A stretch of 64,000 nucleotides of DNA, taken from assembly GCF_020736845.1 (NCBI RefSeq), contig NZ_JAFFQR010000079.1, positions 852 to 64,851 on the forward strand. Direction: 5' to 3'. This document shows, piece by piece, positions 25,444 to 34,670 of this stretch. The first letter of the stretch is position 1, and the number at the start of each line of letters is the position of its first letter. A model generated the notes under the pieces. The model was not told where the DNA came from. It was given only the letters and a program-made list of their open reading frames with translations, and searched no databases. The position numbers and the translations under genes were made by a program. The DNA comes from Paenibacillus farraposensis. GTDB taxonomy: Bacteria > Bacillota > Bacilli > Paenibacillales > Paenibacillaceae.

Positions 25444-26733
25444 TTGGTTTTGTTGGCATGCATTATATTCTTAGCCACTTTAGTGTTGGTGATCTGGCAG
25501 CCTAAAAATCTGTCTATTGGCTGGTCAGCCTGCGGGGGAGCCGTACTTGCTCTACTGGTGGGTGTCGTCGATTTGCATGATGTTTGGGAAGTTACCCGGA
25601 TTGTCTGGAATGCGACTTTGACTTTTGTGGCCATTATTCTGATTTCGTTGGTGTTTGATAAAATCGGCTTCTTCGAATGGGCAGCACTTCACATGGCGCG
25701 GGCTGCGCGGGGAAGCGGAACCCGGATGTTTGTTTATGTGACCATACTGGGTGCCGTTGTGGCTGCTTTTTTTGCCAATGACGGCGCAGCCTTAATCCTG
25801 ACGCCCATTGTACTTGCGATGGTTCGAGCGCTGAAATTGGATGAGAAAATGGTTTTCCCTTTCATCATGGCAAGCGGATTTATTGCCGACACGACGTCGC
25901 TTCCGCTTGTAGTCAGCAACCTGGTGAACATTGTATCAGCCGATTTCTTTGGGATCACGTTTATGGAATATGCGAGTCGCATGATTGTGCCTAATTTATT
26001 TTCCTTAGCGGCTAGTATTGTGGTATTGTATCTCTTTTTCCGCAAAAGGATTCCGAGAACATTTGATGCTGCACAGTTAATAATGCCTGCAGAAGCGATT
26101 AAAGACCCAAAAATGTTCCGCATGTCCTGGTTTGTTCTCGCGGTGCTGTTGGTTGGATACTTTGTGTCCGAATTTTTTAATATTCCTGTTTCGGCGGTAG
26201 CTGGCGTGATTGCCTTATTTTTCTTGCTGATGGCGAGAAGAAGCACTGCGGTACCGATAAAAGAAGTCCTTAAAGGCGCTCCATGGGCCATCGTATTTTT
26301 CTCCATCGGGATGTATGTTGTGGTGTATGGTCTGCGTAATGCAGGTTTAACAGATCTGCTGGCTCATGTGATTCAAGCGGCTGCTGATCAAGGGATGTTT
26401 GTGGCCACCATGAGTATGGGCTTTATCGCTGCAGTCATCTCGTCAGTGATGAATAACATGCCTACGGTCATGATTAATGCGCTTGCCATAAATGCCACCC
26501 ATACTACCAGCATGATCAAAGAGGCGCTGATTTATGCCAATGTGATTGGATCGGATTTGGGGCCGAAAATAACCCCGATTGGTTCATTGGCGACATTATT
26601 ATGGCTGCATGTGCTTGGCTCTAAAGGCGTGAAAATCTCTTGGGGAACTTATTTGAAAACAGGCATTATTTTAACGGTTCCTGCACTTTTCATTACCCTG
26701 CTGGGACTATACCTGTGGCTAGTTATTTCATAA
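25444..26733 (+). CDS. arsB: Arsenite efflux pump ArsB
   Basis: A 429-aa membrane protein with about 11-12 hydrophobic helices, the usual length of ArsB. Recognisable parts are [56 protein letters not shown] and [13 protein letters not shown]. It expels arsenite and antimonite by proton antiport. The start is TTG 25444 with GGGGG 8 nt upstream. It is intact, unlike the arsC gene behind it, so arsenite export should work even though arsenate reduction from this locus would not. Confidence 0.94.
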   Translation: MVLLACIIFLATLVLVIWQPKNLSIGWSACGGAVLALLVGVVDLHDVWEVTRIVWNATLTFVAIILISLVFDKIGFFEWAALHMARAARGSGTRMFVYVTILGAVVAAFFANDGAALILTPIVLAMVRALKLDEKMVFPFIMASGFIADTTSLPLVVSNLVNIVSADFFGITFMEYASRMIVPNLFSLAASIVVLYLFFRKRIPRTFDAAQLIMPAEAIKDPKMFRMSWFVLAVLLVGYFVSEFFNIPVSAVAGVIALFFLLMARRSTAVPIKEVLKGAPWAIVFFSIGMYVVVYGLRNAGLTDLLAHVIQAAADQGMFVATMSMGFIAAVISSVMNNMPTVMINALAINATHTTSMIKEALIYANVIGSDLGPKITPIGSLATLLWLHVLGSKGVKISWGTYLKTGIILTVPALFITLLGLYLWLVIS

Positions 26734-26758
26734 TTGAACCTTAAAGGAGACGTTTATC

Positions 26759-27168
26759 ATGGGGAAAAAGACAATTTACTTTTTGTGCACCGGTAATTCT
26801 TGCCGGAGTCAAATGACAGAAGGCTGAGCCAAGAAATACTTGGGAGACGACTGGGACGTGTACAGTGCAGGTATTGAAGCCCACGGCCTTAATCTTAAAG
26901 CAGTGCAGAAGCAGAAATCGATATTTCAGGTCAAACTTCGGATATCATTGATCCGGTCTTGCTAAACAGCGCCGATTTGGTTGTGACATTGTGCGGGGAT
27001 GCGGCTGATAAATGCCCCGTCACACCTTCACAAGTTCGTCGTGAGCATTGGGGATTTGATGATCCGGCTAAAGCAGCAGGAGCGGAAGAAGAGAAATGGG
27101 CTGTTTTCCAGCGAGTTCGTGATCAAGCGGGAGAACGCATTAAACATTTTACGGAAACCGGAGAATAG
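26759..27168 (+). pseudogene. arsC: Arsenate reductase ArsC (thioredoxin-coupled type), inactivated
   Basis: It begins GKKTIYFLCTGNSCRSQMTEG with the catalytic P-loop CTGNSCR, then a TGA stop at codon 23 where the family has Trp (EGWAKKYLG; TGG to TGA). The frame continues [21 protein letters not shown] second lesion, a deletion and frameshift, follows near 26905-26915 (AVQ... to [10 protein letters not shown]). The C-terminal half with [19 protein letters not shown] is open and keeps the other redox Cys residues. AAAGGAG lies 11 nt before the ATG. Two independent lesions make it a pseudogene. Confidence 0.92.
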
Positions 27169-27178
27169 TAGAACGTTC

Positions 27179-27207
27179 AGCCGGGGGCAATCCCGGCTTA
27201 TTTTTTA
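27179..27207 (+). terminator. Terminator of the ars operon
   Basis: Arms AGCCGGG / CCCGGCT followed by TATTTTTT, 10 nt after the arsC stop. Confidence 0.85.
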
Positions 27208-27261
27208 AAAAAATAGAGAAAAGTACAGTCCTGATAACAATTTTTGAGCGGGACTTTTTTA

Positions 27262-27455
27262 GAGCTGGTTTATCAGGAAAATTTATTAACCTACAGCCTT
27301 CCGTCATATTTGAAGGCGACTATCCTTTACAGGATATTGCAGACCATATGAAACCTGACTCAGAAAGACCGTTCAAGCAAAATTATATTCCTTACCCACA
27401 AGAATGGCGTGAAAAAGTTATCATTGAGAAGAAAAGAGGTCTGATGAATGCTTAA
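27262..27455 (+). pseudogene. C-terminal remnant of an unidentified protein upstream of the ThiF relic
   Basis: The open frame reads AGLSGKFINLQPSVIFEGDY, PLQDIADHMKPDSERPFKQN and YIPYPQEWREKVIIEKKRGL before TAA at 27453. It has no start. Its end overlaps the start of the ThiF-type relic (ATGAATGCTTAA), so the two were an operon. In ubiquitin-like or PRTRC-type clusters, the partners of ThiF proteins are E2- or JAB-like; this fragment is too short to assign. Confidence 0.5.
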
Positions 27456-28139
27456 TTTATTAGACTACCACAACCATAGTAAATATTTACCTAAAAATAA
27501 AAATAAGAAAATACACTTTAACATAGTACTAATTGGAGCCGGAGGTACAGGTGGTTTGTTGGTACAGGTCTGGCTAAAATGATGTTTGCATTTGAAAACG
27601 TTAGTTCATCTCTAATAATAGCTGATCCCGACTTAATAGAATAAAAGAACCTATTTAGACAGCCATTCATTTCGGCAGATGTAAGTCATCATAAAGCTGA
27701 GGGAATTATTCTCGAACATTGATTATTCGACTGATTCGAGTACAGTAATTCAAAATGTGTTGATTGGGGCTGTAGACAACGACTTTTCCCGAATCATAAT
27801 GAATCAATTTTTCGAAGAAGAAGAAGATTTGCTCTACATTGATGCCGGTATTGAAGGCGTATGCCTGTAAATGGTGTCTATCCATTAGATGTAAATGATA
27901 CCATTCCTCCCTGACATAACTGCTCACTAGATCCTTATCAAACGCAGAGAATGATCGCTAATGAATTTGCGGAAATGCATATATCCATTATCTTAAATGG
28001 ATTATTCCAAGATTATTCGCTCGAAGTCCATTACATAAATTACAATGGACGAACCGTTGTCAGTAGACCAACACTTAAACTCAAAACATCCATCTTAATT
28101 GTAGAGAGATTTATGGTTTCCTGCCAAAGCAATTTATAA
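27448..28139 (+). pseudogene. ThiF/E1-like adenylyltransferase, degenerate
   Basis: It begins MLNLLDYHNHSKYLPKNK, then the nucleotide loop IVLIGAGGTGGLLVQ with a frame change, then LIIADPDLIE followed by a stop and NLFRQPFISADVSHHKAE. Later blocks are VLIGAVDNDFSRIIMNQFFE, LLYIDAGIEG, and MIANEFAEMHISIILNGLFQ. The order GxGGTG, DxDxIExxNLxRQ, AVDN is that of E1/ThiF/MoeB enzymes, closest in feel to PRTRC-type or stand-alone ThiF proteins of mobile elements. At least two frameshifts and two stops kill it. Confidence 0.8.
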
Positions 28140-28286
28140 TTTTTAGTAAAATTTTCAATTAAAGAGGAATGAAGTTATCGGGGGGACAATGCTAGAGAAT
28201 CACAATCGAGTGAGCATTGTTACAAAATCCCAAAATCTTTATGCTGGATAAAGCTACGTCAGCTTAAATAACAAATTGGAAATGCC

Positions 28287-28392
28287 GTACAGAAAGCATT
28301 AAGAGACTTAATGAAAGGACGAACGACTTTCATAATTGCTCTTTGTCTTTCTATTGTAGTTGGGCAGACCAAATTATATTTATTGAAAAAGG
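28287..28392 (+). pseudogene. ABC transporter ATP-binding domain relic
   Basis: The plus strand reads VQKALRDLMKGRTTFIIA, then drifts in frame over what should be HRLSTIVGADQIIFIEKG. This is the Walker B/H-loop end of an exporter-type ABC ATPase, about 35 codons of it. Nothing else of the gene remains. Confidence 0.65.
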
Positions 28393-28501
28393 ACCCATTA
28401 CCTGCAAGGAAAACACATGTAATTCTTGATTACTCTTATTAATTTTAATAATCGAATCTGTTCTAACCTTGGAATGTAGAAAACCCATAGGAGGCACTTA
28501 C

Positions 28502-29539
28502 ATGAATTTTAGAAAAATACAAAAGGTTGTTATAATTACAGCCTTATTAGCTTCACTGTTTGCCGTTCCTGCTGCGAAATCTTATGCTGATTCTAAAATT
28601 ATTCTGGGATATTATACTGCTGATTCTACTAAAGCGTTTCGCCAATTTCATACATATATGAATCAAATTTCTACTGATACGTTTAATACTGATCGTAATG
28701 GTAATCTTGTAGGGAATGTACCGAGGCAAGACGTCTCCTACGCAAATTCAGTAGACGTATTACCATATGCATTGGTGTCGAATTTTGGCGCAAATGAGTG
28801 GGATAGCAACATTGCACATGAAGTACTCACCAATTCCAAAGTAAAAAATAAGCTTATAAAAAATATGCTGTCCCTTGTGAAAAAAAATAAGTATAAAGGC
28901 ATTAACATTGACTTCGAAGCTGTTTCGCCAAAGGATCGTAAAGCAATGACTACGTTCGTTGAAGAGGTTTCGAAAACAATGAAGGCCAACAAATTACTAA
29001 CAATGGTCTCCGTTCCAGCAAAATCGTCAGACGATTCTTCAGATGATTGGACAGGTGCATATGATTATGAGGCACTGGGAAAAGCCGCCGACTTTATACA
29101 GGTGATGACTTATGATGAACATGGGGTATGGGGAGACCCAGGTTCTGTCGCAAGTGCTCCATGGATAGAATCTTCTCTCAAATTCGCCATCGATTATATT
29201 CCTTCTAAAAAGGTGCTCATGGGCATTCCGGAATACGGGAATGACTGGAATTTATCTGATCCTGCAAATAAAAGTAATTCCTTGGTAATGTGGAGAGATA
29301 TTCCTGAACTAATCGCTACTACAGGAGCAACACCAGTTAGAGACGAGGCCTCCGGTTCGATGTATTTCAATTACACCGATTCGGATGGATCTGAACATGT
29401 GGTTTGGTATGAAGACGAAACAAGTATAAAAAATAAGACGCAATATACACAAAGATACTGGTTGGCTGGCGTATCAGTTTATGCAATGGGTATGGAGGAT
29501 CAAAAATTCTGGGAGGCTATCTCTTCTGGCCTAGAGTGA
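28502..29539 (+). CDS. Secreted GH18-type glycosyl hydrolase
   Basis: A 345-aa protein with a signal peptide (VVIITALLASLFAVPAAKSYA) and a GH18 barrel. Beta-strand 4 reads YKGINIDFEAVSPKDR, which keeps the catalytic Asp and Glu of the family's DxxDxE motif. FIQVMTYDEHGVWGDPG and the C-terminal LAGVSVYAMGMEDQKFW complete the barrel. The style is closest to the YaaH/SleL/YdhD group (N-acetylglucosaminidases of spore cortex or cell wall), but no LysM domains are present. ATG 28502 has AGGAGG 8 nt upstream; the upstream GTG is rejected. It lies among relics but is intact. Confidence 0.87.
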   Translation: MNFRKIQKVVIITALLASLFAVPAAKSYADSKIILGYYTADSTKAFRQFHTYMNQISTDTFNTDRNGNLVGNVPRQDVSYANSVDVLPYALVSNFGANEWDSNIAHEVLTNSKVKNKLIKNMLSLVKKNKYKGINIDFEAVSPKDRKAMTTFVEEVSKTMKANKLLTMVSVPAKSSDDSSDDWTGAYDYEALGKAADFIQVMTYDEHGVWGDPGSVASAPWIESSLKFAIDYIPSKKVLMGIPEYGNDWNLSDPANKSNSLVMWRDIPELIATTGATPVRDEASGSMYFNYTDSDGSEHVVWYEDETSIKNKTQYTQRYWLAGVSVYAMGMEDQKFWEAISSGLE

Positions 29540-29578
29540 CGTGTACTCACTTTTAAGGTTAGGAATGAGCAAAAGGCC

Positions 29579-29800
29579 GTTCACAGTAATCCTCATGCAC
29601 CTGCGCAGCCTCAAGAAAAGCTTGCAAAGACGTCTCCCTTCAGGATCCAACCGGAACGGACACAGAGAAGACGCAGTGAGAGAGCGCCTCGTGAATTGGA
29701 AATATCTCGCTCGTATGTTTCGCGGATTGAGAAGTGGGCATTGGTGAAGCTGTTTCATGAGTTTTATCGCTCAAAGAAAGTACAGGGAAAGACAATGTAA
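29579..29800 (+). pseudogene. sigK: Sporulation sigma factor SigK, internal and C-terminal relic
   Basis: The reading frame VILMHLRSLKK is followed, after a frameshift, by DVSLQDPTGTDTE and then, after a deletion, by ELEISRSYVSRIEKWALVKL and FHEFYRSKK to a stop. These are the mid-region and region 4 of SigK (compare EILMHLRNLKK, DVSLHDPIG, GISRSYVSRIEKRALMK from Bacillus, as recalled). The gene has lost its N-terminus and about 60 internal codons. In Bacillus, sigK is split by the skin prophage, which also carries ars genes, so this relic next to an ars operon is suggestive. Confidence 0.75.
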
Positions 29801-30106
29801 ATGGATAAAAAATGGGCTGGCTTGAATTCTGGTGGAATAAGGATGGGTTCCAATAAACCCCCAATTAGGATAAAATGTAAACTTGGTAGCGACAATTGCC
29901 TGTTCCCTCCGCTCCAATAGGAGAAGACAAGCTCACTGTTGCCCAAGTTTCTGCGTTTTCATTTAGATTACCCTCTCTTTTATTAGTTAACTTCTAGATA
30001 CATCTTATCACACCCAAGATACATGCTCCCGAAATAGTAGACAGGTGAACCTTATGCAGTTTTTCGGTATGGTGGGTAAGCTGTCGTGTATAGGATATGC
30101 ATTGCT
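29801..30106. other. Intergenic region without recognised gene
   Basis: About 300 bp between the sigK relic and the TrmB gene. No coding or RNA feature was recognised. Confidence 0.5.
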
Positions 30107-30141
30107 CCTTGTTCAACTACGGTCAGGTTAGTTGAACAAGG
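30107..30141. terminator. Hairpin at the 3' end of the TrmB gene
   Basis: Perfect 12-bp arms CCTTGTTCAACT / AGTTGAACAAGG with an 11-nt loop, just beyond the stop of the minus-strand regulator. No clear T-run. Confidence 0.6.
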
Positions 30142-30164
30142 AAATTTAATTTAGATAATGCTTG

Positions 30165-30950
30165 TTATTCTCCCATAAAGAATGCCTTTCGCTCTGTAGT
30201 AATCCAATTATCCAAATTGTCTTGGCTACGTCTGACAAGTCGATTCACTAGTACATCATGCCACACATAATCCTCTAATAGGTAAATATGAACAGGGTCA
30301 TCTGTATAAAAAGCAACACTACGCTCCTCAAATGATGGTCCATAAATCATCTCTTTAGAATCAATGGACAAAATAAACCAATGCTCTGTAGACGGGGTTT
30401 CCGTATAAGTTGTTGTACGATGGATTTCTAGGTTTTTAATGGGTTTTTCAACATGTAGGGTAATACCTTGTACCATGACTTTATTAGCCGCCTCAGCTAG
30501 TTTATCCTTTAACACCTCATACATATCATCCCACATCGAAATGACAATACGCTTTTCTGCTTTTTTTAGTAATGTCTGACAATAGCTAATTATCGTTTTA
30601 TAGTCCTTTAAAGTAATCACTCGATTGTCCGCTTTTTCCTCGGAAGTTGCTAGACTTTTTAATGATTCACTTATTACTGCATAAGTGGATTGCCACTCTG
30701 ATTGAGCCTTCTGCAAAAAGATTTCAACAGGTAGAGGTGAATATCGAGTGGTGTCATTTATTTCTTCCTTCATGACAATTCCTTTTTCAACAAGATTACT
30801 TAACACATCATAAATTCGTGCTCTTGGGATACCTGATTCTTTACTAACTTGGTAGGCTGTAACAGGACCTTGTTTAACAAGAGATACATAAGATTTAGCT
30901 TCATATTCGTTAAAACCTAATTTTTTGAGCTGCTGCACTATGTAGTCCAC
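30165..30950 (-). CDS. TrmB family transcriptional regulator
   Basis: A 261-aa protein. The winged helix is LKKLGFNEYEAKSYVSLVKQ, then GPVTAYQVSKESGIPRARIY. A helical linker and a C-terminal ligand domain (EKRIVISMWDDMYEVLKDKL, MIYGPSFEERSVAFYTDDPV) follow. The start is GTG with GGAGG 10 nt upstream. It is divergent from the TauE/SafE exporter gene, 113 bp away, and is the obvious candidate regulator of it. It has the same layout as the TrmB at 17.9-18.7 kb. Confidence 0.9.
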   Translation of the reverse strand: MDYIVQQLKKLGFNEYEAKSYVSLVKQGPVTAYQVSKESGIPRARIYDVLSNLVEKGIVMKEEINDTTRYSPLPVEIFLQKAQSEWQSTYAVISESLKSLATSEEKADNRVITLKDYKTIISYCQTLLKKAEKRIVISMWDDMYEVLKDKLAEAANKVMVQGITLHVEKPIKNLEIHRTTTYTETPSTEHWFILSIDSKEMIYGPSFEERSVAFYTDDPVHIYLLEDYVWHDVLVNRLVRRSQDNLDNWITTERKAFFMGE

Positions 30951-31063
30951 TTTTTTTCGTCCTCCAATTGTTCATTTCCTATATTTTCAACGTTACAATA
31001 ACTCTTTACATTTAGCAAATAATTAGTTACCATTTGAGTAGTGACTAAAGAAAGGGTGATTAT

Positions 31064-31831
31064 ATGGATTTTCACTTAGACCCATCGGTATTAATTATTT
31101 TGATTGTTTTTGGATTTTTAGCTTCATTTATTGATTCAGTTGTAGGGGGGGGTGGACTGATTGCACTGCCTGCATTGTTATTTACAGGGATGACTCCAGC
31201 GGCAGCTGTTGCTACGAATAAATTAGTAGGCACAATGGGTTCTTTAACGAGCACATTTATGTTTTATCGTTCTGGAAAACTCGATTTAACATCAGTGTAT
31301 AAGTTATTTCCACTCGTATTTGTCGGCTCGATGCTTGGGGCCTGGACCGTTCATTTTATGAACCCTGAGGTACTCAAGCCAATGATGTTAGTCATGCTCG
31401 CAGTCGTTGCAATTTATACGATTTTCAAGAAGGATTGGGGCAGTATCTCAACTTATAAAAAATTGTCTATCCATCACTTTATTATTTTTACGGTATTAAT
31501 TTTTGCTATTGGTTTCTATGATGGATTTCTTGGTCCTGGAACAGGTTCATTTTTAATATTTGCTTTTTTAATGATTGGATTAGATTTTATAAAGGCAGCG
31601 GGGAATGCGAAATTTTTAAACTTTGGTAGTAATATTGCTGCATTGTTGATGTTTATGTATTTAGGACAAGTCAACTATGTTTATGGATTGCCAATGGCAC
31701 TTGCAGGAATTATTGGAGCGATTTGCGGGTCGAAATTTGCAATTAAAAGAGGAAGTGGTTATGTACGTGCATTGTTTATTGCCGTAACCTTTTTACTATT
31801 AGCGAAAAACATATACGATTCTATTCATTAA
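31064..31831 (+). CDS. TauE/SafE family anion exporter
   Basis: A 255-aa membrane protein with about eight helices in two homologous halves. The two half-repeat signatures are LASFIDSVVGGGGLIALPAL and GFYDGFLGPGTGSFLIFAFL. The family exports sulfite, sulfoacetate, taurine-derived or other organic anions; the substrate here is not known. AAAGAAAGGGTG precedes the ATG. Divergent from the TrmB regulator. Confidence 0.92.
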   Translation: MDFHLDPSVLIILIVFGFLASFIDSVVGGGGLIALPALLFTGMTPAAAVATNKLVGTMGSLTSTFMFYRSGKLDLTSVYKLFPLVFVGSMLGAWTVHFMNPEVLKPMMLVMLAVVAIYTIFKKDWGSISTYKKLSIHHFIIFTVLIFAIGFYDGFLGPGTGSFLIFAFLMIGLDFIKAAGNAKFLNFGSNIAALLMFMYLGQVNYVYGLPMALAGIIGAICGSKFAIKRGSGYVRALFIAVTFLLLAKNIYDSIH

Positions 31832-33051
31832 TTTCTAAAAAATTGTATCTCTCTAAAGGGTCATAGTTGAGAGCGTAAGATATTATGTGTAAATAGAAAC
31901 AGGGAGGCCACTTCTAGGAATCGAATTTTGCAAAATCCTGAATATCTTCATTTGATATCCACCCTCCTAAATGATTTTGAACCTACAAGTACAGCTTGTA
32001 AATCCAATGTTCTCCTAATGAAGCATTTATAGTATTTATTGTTGTACCAAAAGATGGTATATTGGAAACACACATAATAAATATTATTATTCAATAAAAT
32101 GTCTTATTTGATAATGAAATACATAAATAATGTCAAAAAATGTATTTTTGGAAAATGGGTTTCTGAAAGTATAGGTGGGGTACTGCCAACGAAATGACAT
32201 AAAACCCACGCTATGAGATTTTGGAGGTGTCATGGAAGACCTGTCAGCTATAAGTAGCCGGGGTCTTCCATGAACTATAGGAAACTACCAGACAAGAACG
32301 ATGATCGCCGTTGTTTTAGCTCCGGCCTGGAACAACAACATTTGATTATCTTCTACGAATTCCTTTGCGCTGACGGTAGGAGCTATGTCGTTTTCTCCCC
32401 CTCTTCATGGGCGCCAGGAATAGGGCTGCCTTTAGGTGTGTCTTCTTTATGTGTCTTTGCGACGAGAACTAATTCAATAGTAGTCAGGTCTTTCCAGCCC
32501 ATCAAAGACGCTGTCTGTCACCTCGCTCCAGTCTACATGTGTTGCCCAGATCAGGGCTGAATGAGATCGTTAAAAATGTGTTGCATGTACAAAACTCCCT
32601 TCAGATTTAAATAGATTTATAGTGACTGTCCAACACCAAGAAACGTATGGTACCTCCAGCTCAACCCCTTTTTTGCTGTCACCGTCCTTTCATCGTTACA
32701 CCTCTACAACATTTGAGAGGATACAAGATCATAGTGGAGAGCACATGTTTTATAACTTGGCTGCGGTCTGCCCTTTCTGCTTTACTCTTTACATGGATAC
32801 AATAACGATGTGCTCGTCTTTTTGTGACAGCTCTCCACGTTGGAATAAAAAAAGGTTTCATGTAAGTTATAAAGTGAGTGCCGTTTTTCAAAAAAGTTAT
32901 GGTCGATGAAATATTCTCGTCTACATGTTCGACACATTTGTTTTTGTGATTCGTTCCAATAATTAAATGCTAAAAAACGCGTAGAGAGGAAGAATTTCGT
33001 TGTTCGTCGTCTTCTCTATACAAAGAGCGACGGGTTTTATTTTATGGCTAA
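31832..33051. other. 1.2-kb region without recognised gene
   Basis: AT-rich up to 32200. A hairpin CATGGAAGACC / GGTCTTCCATG lies at 32232-32273 just behind GGAGGTG. Short open frames at 32270-32560 and 32622-32909 have no family features, no ribosome site and odd composition, so they are not called. A terminator-like hairpin with arms GTAGAGA-GAAGA / TCTTC-TCTATAC lies near 32980-33021. The region may hold further decayed sequence. Confidence 0.5.
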
Positions 33052-33076
33052 TTGAACATCAAATCCCGTCATTTTG

Positions 33077-33105
33077 TTGACACAGTCCACAAAAATGATT
33101 ACTAT
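33077..33105 (+). promoter_or_regulatory. SigA-type promoter of the MarR-threonine aldolase operon
   Basis: TTGACA (33077-33082), 17-bp spacer, TACTAT (33100-33105). Transcription would begin near 33112, which excludes start codons before that point. Confidence 0.8.
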
Positions 33106-33171
33106 ATTGTTGTAAAAGTCCACTATATAGGGGGGGTTAAAATTAATATAGATGCTGAGTTTATCGCAGAT

Positions 33172-33588
33172 ATGAGACGTTTCAATCGATTTTATACCAA
33201 TATCCTCGGTTTATTGGATCGACATGTGCTGGATAGCGGACATTCCTTTACCGAAGTACGTGTCATTATAGAGATCGGTATGATTGAGCCATGCATAGCC
33301 AATACATTAGTCGATTCTCTTAAAATTGACCGCAGCTATATGAGTAGAATCATTGCTAAACTTTGCAAAGAGGGCTTCCTTGTTAAGGAAAATTCTTCGG
33401 TGGATAATAGAACAAATCTGATTCGTTTGACGCCTAAAGGAAAAGTGTTCTATCGCCAACTGGATAAAAGGTCTGACGAGCAAATCATAAAATTGGTTCA
33501 AGGTCTATCAGAGAAAGAGATTAAAGAATTACATACTTCTATGGTGCGGATTCAGAATAAACTGGAAAAACTGGAGAGAACAACATGA
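33172..33588 (+). CDS. MarR family transcriptional regulator
   Basis: At least 138 aa. The winged helix is LDSGHSFTEVRVIIEIGMIE through IDRSYMSRIIAKLCKEGFLV, then DNRTNLIRLTPKGKVFY, the MarR wing. The first canonical start after the promoter is ATG 33172, with no good ribosome site. However GGGGGGG lies 5 nt before an in-frame ATT at 33142, and the reading INIDAEFIADMRRFNRFY looks like the natural N-terminus of this subgroup. The stop overlaps the threonine aldolase ATG by 4 nt, so the two are coupled. It probably controls its own operon. Confidence 0.85.
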   Translation: MRRFNRFYTNILGLLDRHVLDSGHSFTEVRVIIEIGMIEPCIANTLVDSLKIDRSYMSRIIAKLCKEGFLVKENSSVDNRTNLIRLTPKGKVFYRQLDKRSDEQIIKLVQGLSEKEIKELHTSMVRIQNKLEKLERTT

Positions 33589-34622
33589 TTCGATTTGAGT
33601 GCGACTATACCGAAGGTGCCCATGAACGTATATTAAAGCGGCTATTGGAGACGAATGACGAACAAACTGGCGGCTATGGTGTGGATGAGCACTGTGAAAA
33701 AGCCAGGGCTTATATTAAAAAAGCATGTGGCTCCGAAAATGCAGATGTACACTTTTTAGTTGGAGGTACACAGACGAATACAACGGTGATCTCATCTATT
33801 TTGCGTCCGCATCAAGGTGCCGTTGCTGCAGTGTCTGGGCATATTGCCGTACATGAGACCGGAGCGATTGAAGCTACTGGGCATAAAGTACTTACTTTGC
33901 CAAGTGATGATGGGAAAATCCGGGCCGAGCAGGTAAAGGAGCTGTATGACGCTCACTGGAACGATGCCGCTCCTGAGCATAGCGTACAGCCCGGTATGAT
34001 TTATATCTCTCAGCCTACGGAATATGGAACGATCTATACTAAATCCGAGCTGGAAGCGTTAAGTCAGGTTTGCCGGGAATGTGGTCTGCCCTTGTTTATA
34101 GATGGCGCCCGGTTGGGATATGGCCTGGCTGCAGATGACAGTGATATGTGCTTGGCAGATATCGCGAAGCTATGCGATGTATTTTATATCGGCGGAACCA
34201 AAGTTGGGGCATTGATGGGAGAAGCAGTAGTCATTATCAATGATGCGTTGAAAAAAGATTTTCGATACATGATCAAGCAAAACGGAGGACTGCTGGCGAA
34301 GGGACGCATGTTAGGCATTCAGTTTGAAACTTTGTTTGAAGATGGTCTATACTTTGACATTTCCAAGCACGCCATAGAGATGGCGATGTTGCTTCAAACT
34401 GCGTTGACTAACCAAGGAATCCGCTTCCTGTATCATTCTACAACCAATCAGCAGTTCCCGATTTTACCGGATCATACATTAGAAGCACTGGGAAAGAAAT
34501 ATACTTTTTCCTTTTGGGAAAAAACCGATGCCACACATAGCGCGGTTCGATTTTGCACTAGTTGGGCCACGAAGAAGGAGCATGTTGAAATGCTGATTCA
34601 GGATATCAAAGCGTTGCATTAG
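33585..34622 (+). CDS. Low-specificity threonine aldolase-like PLP enzyme
   Basis: A 345-aa fold-type I PLP enzyme of the beta-eliminating lyase/threonine aldolase family: LVGGTQTNTTVISSILRPHQ, then HIAVHETGAIEATGHKV, the cofactor Asp in LPLFIDGARLGYGLA, and the Schiff-base Lys in FYIGGTKVGALMGEA. It likely cleaves L-threonine or L-allo-threonine to glycine and acetaldehyde. It is translationally coupled to the MarR gene upstream. Length matches the family. Confidence 0.9.
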   Translation: MIRFECDYTEGAHERILKRLLETNDEQTGGYGVDEHCEKARAYIKKACGSENADVHFLVGGTQTNTTVISSILRPHQGAVAAVSGHIAVHETGAIEATGHKVLTLPSDDGKIRAEQVKELYDAHWNDAAPEHSVQPGMIYISQPTEYGTIYTKSELEALSQVCRECGLPLFIDGARLGYGLAADDSDMCLADIAKLCDVFYIGGTKVGALMGEAVVIINDALKKDFRYMIKQNGGLLAKGRMLGIQFETLFEDGLYFDISKHAIEMAMLLQTALTNQGIRFLYHSTTNQQFPILPDHTLEALGKKYTFSFWEKTDATHSAVRFCTSWATKKEHVEMLIQDIKALH

Positions 34623-34670
34623 TGTGTTTATTTATTCGGTTGTATCATCTGTTACATCATAGGAGGTAAG

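Noticed and set aside
25734..26306. 190-codon minus-strand ORF inside arsB
   Set aside because: Antisense of a clear membrane transporter; low-complexity Thr/Ala/Ile composition and no start signal.
32270..32909. Two plus-strand ORFs of about 95 codons
   Set aside because: No ribosome sites, unusual Cys/Ser/Pro-rich composition and no recognisable domain; left as non-coding.
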